This document shows, piece after piece, positions 5,418 to 5,694 of a DNA stretch of 5,694 nucleotides. Position numbers and translations under genes: made by a program. The notes below the pieces were generated by a model that saw only the letters and a list, made by a program, of their open reading frames with translations, searched no databases and had not been told where the DNA came from. The first letter of the stretch is position 1; the number at the start of each line of letters is the position of its first letter. The DNA is from UBA3478 sp046048095 (GTDB lineage Bacteria; Bacteroidota; Bacteroidia; Flavobacteriales; Flavobacteriaceae), in assembly GCA_046048095.1 (NCBI GenBank), contig JBJOGS010000050.1:1-5694 (forward strand). Direction: 5' to 3'.

Positions 5418-5694
5418 AGAATCAACGCATCTTAGTCATTGACAACTATGACAGCTTCGTGTACAACATCGTGCACTACCTAAAAGAAATGGGGTGCGAA
5501 GTACACGTGGTGCGCAACGATCAATTCGAACTCGAAGATCTTCAGCACTACGATCGTATTGTACTTTCTCCGGGGCCAGGAATCCCTACCGAAGCCGGAA
5601 AATTGATGGAGGCCATTGCCTACCTGAAAAACCTCAAAGCGCCCATTCCCGTGCTGGGTGTATGCTTAGGTCACCAGGCGATCGCCTTATCATT
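5414..5694 (+). CDS. trpG: Anthranilate synthase component II, glutamine amidotransferase (cut by window edge)
   Basis: Ninety-three residues are visible before the window ends. They begin the class I glutamine amidotransferase fold: ILVIDNYDSFVYNIVHYL (6-23), the oxyanion-site LSPGPGIP (51-58) and the nucleophile elbow GVCLGHQ (82-88) with catalytic Cys84. The catalytic His/Glu pair would lie beyond the edge. The protein supplies ammonia from glutamine to TrpE. PabA has the same motifs, and some bacteria use one subunit for both enzymes, but the 4-nt ATGA overlap with trpE (ATG at 5414, TGA ending at 5417) indicates translational coupling and a main role in tryptophan synthesis. There is no TrpD fusion visible in this part. 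Confidence 0.95.
   Translation, partial: MKNQRILVIDNYDSFVYNIVHYLKEMGCEVHVVRNDQFELEDLQHYDRIVLSPGPGIPTEAGKLMEAIAYLKNLKAPIPVLGVCLGHQAIALS

Overview
The window looks like chromosomal DNA from a member of the Bacteroidota, most likely the Flavobacteriales. The evidence is a PspC-family mini-protein ending in KRSSVFDL, an AGCS transporter with its own signal peptide, a helix-hairpin-helix protein of the Bacteroidota type, and promoters of the Bacteroidota form TTG-N(19-23)-TAnnTTTG. Shine-Dalgarno sequences are weak or absent, as is usual in that phylum. No mobile element, tRNA, rRNA or CRISPR array was seen.

Left part, minus strand, read from right to left: a TlpA/thioredoxin-like lipoprotein (2624-3148), a single-domain rhodanese (2285-2590), a PspC-domain membrane protein (2038-2268), a sodium:alanine/glycine (AGCS) symporter (318-1910) and the N-terminal part of a membrane-anchored helix-hairpin-helix protein (1-314, cut by the window edge). 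Gaps are 33, 16, 127 and 3 nt. The first three genes and the last two are probably transcription units or sub-units of one cluster; the rhodanese has a possible promoter of its own.

Right part, plus strand: a nitroreductase-family NAD(P)H oxidoreductase (3201-3839), divergent from the TlpA-like gene and preceded by a clear promoter. It is followed by the start of a tryptophan biosynthesis operon: trpE (4020-5417) and trpG (5414 to the window end, partial), joined by an ATGA overlap.

The most interesting stretch is the 180-nt gap before trpE. It holds a good Bacteroidota promoter, an 18-codon leader peptide with two adjacent Trp codons, a 10-bp hairpin directly after those codons, a 9-bp GC-rich hairpin followed by seven Ts, and complementary segments able to form a mutually exclusive antiterminator. 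This is a complete ribosome-mediated trp attenuator with the E. coli logic in a phylum with different promoter and translation-start signals. The promoter lies so close to the leader ATG that the leader mRNA may be leaderless. TrpE also keeps the LLES-type Trp-binding motif, so the pathway appears to be controlled both by attenuation and by feedback inhibition.
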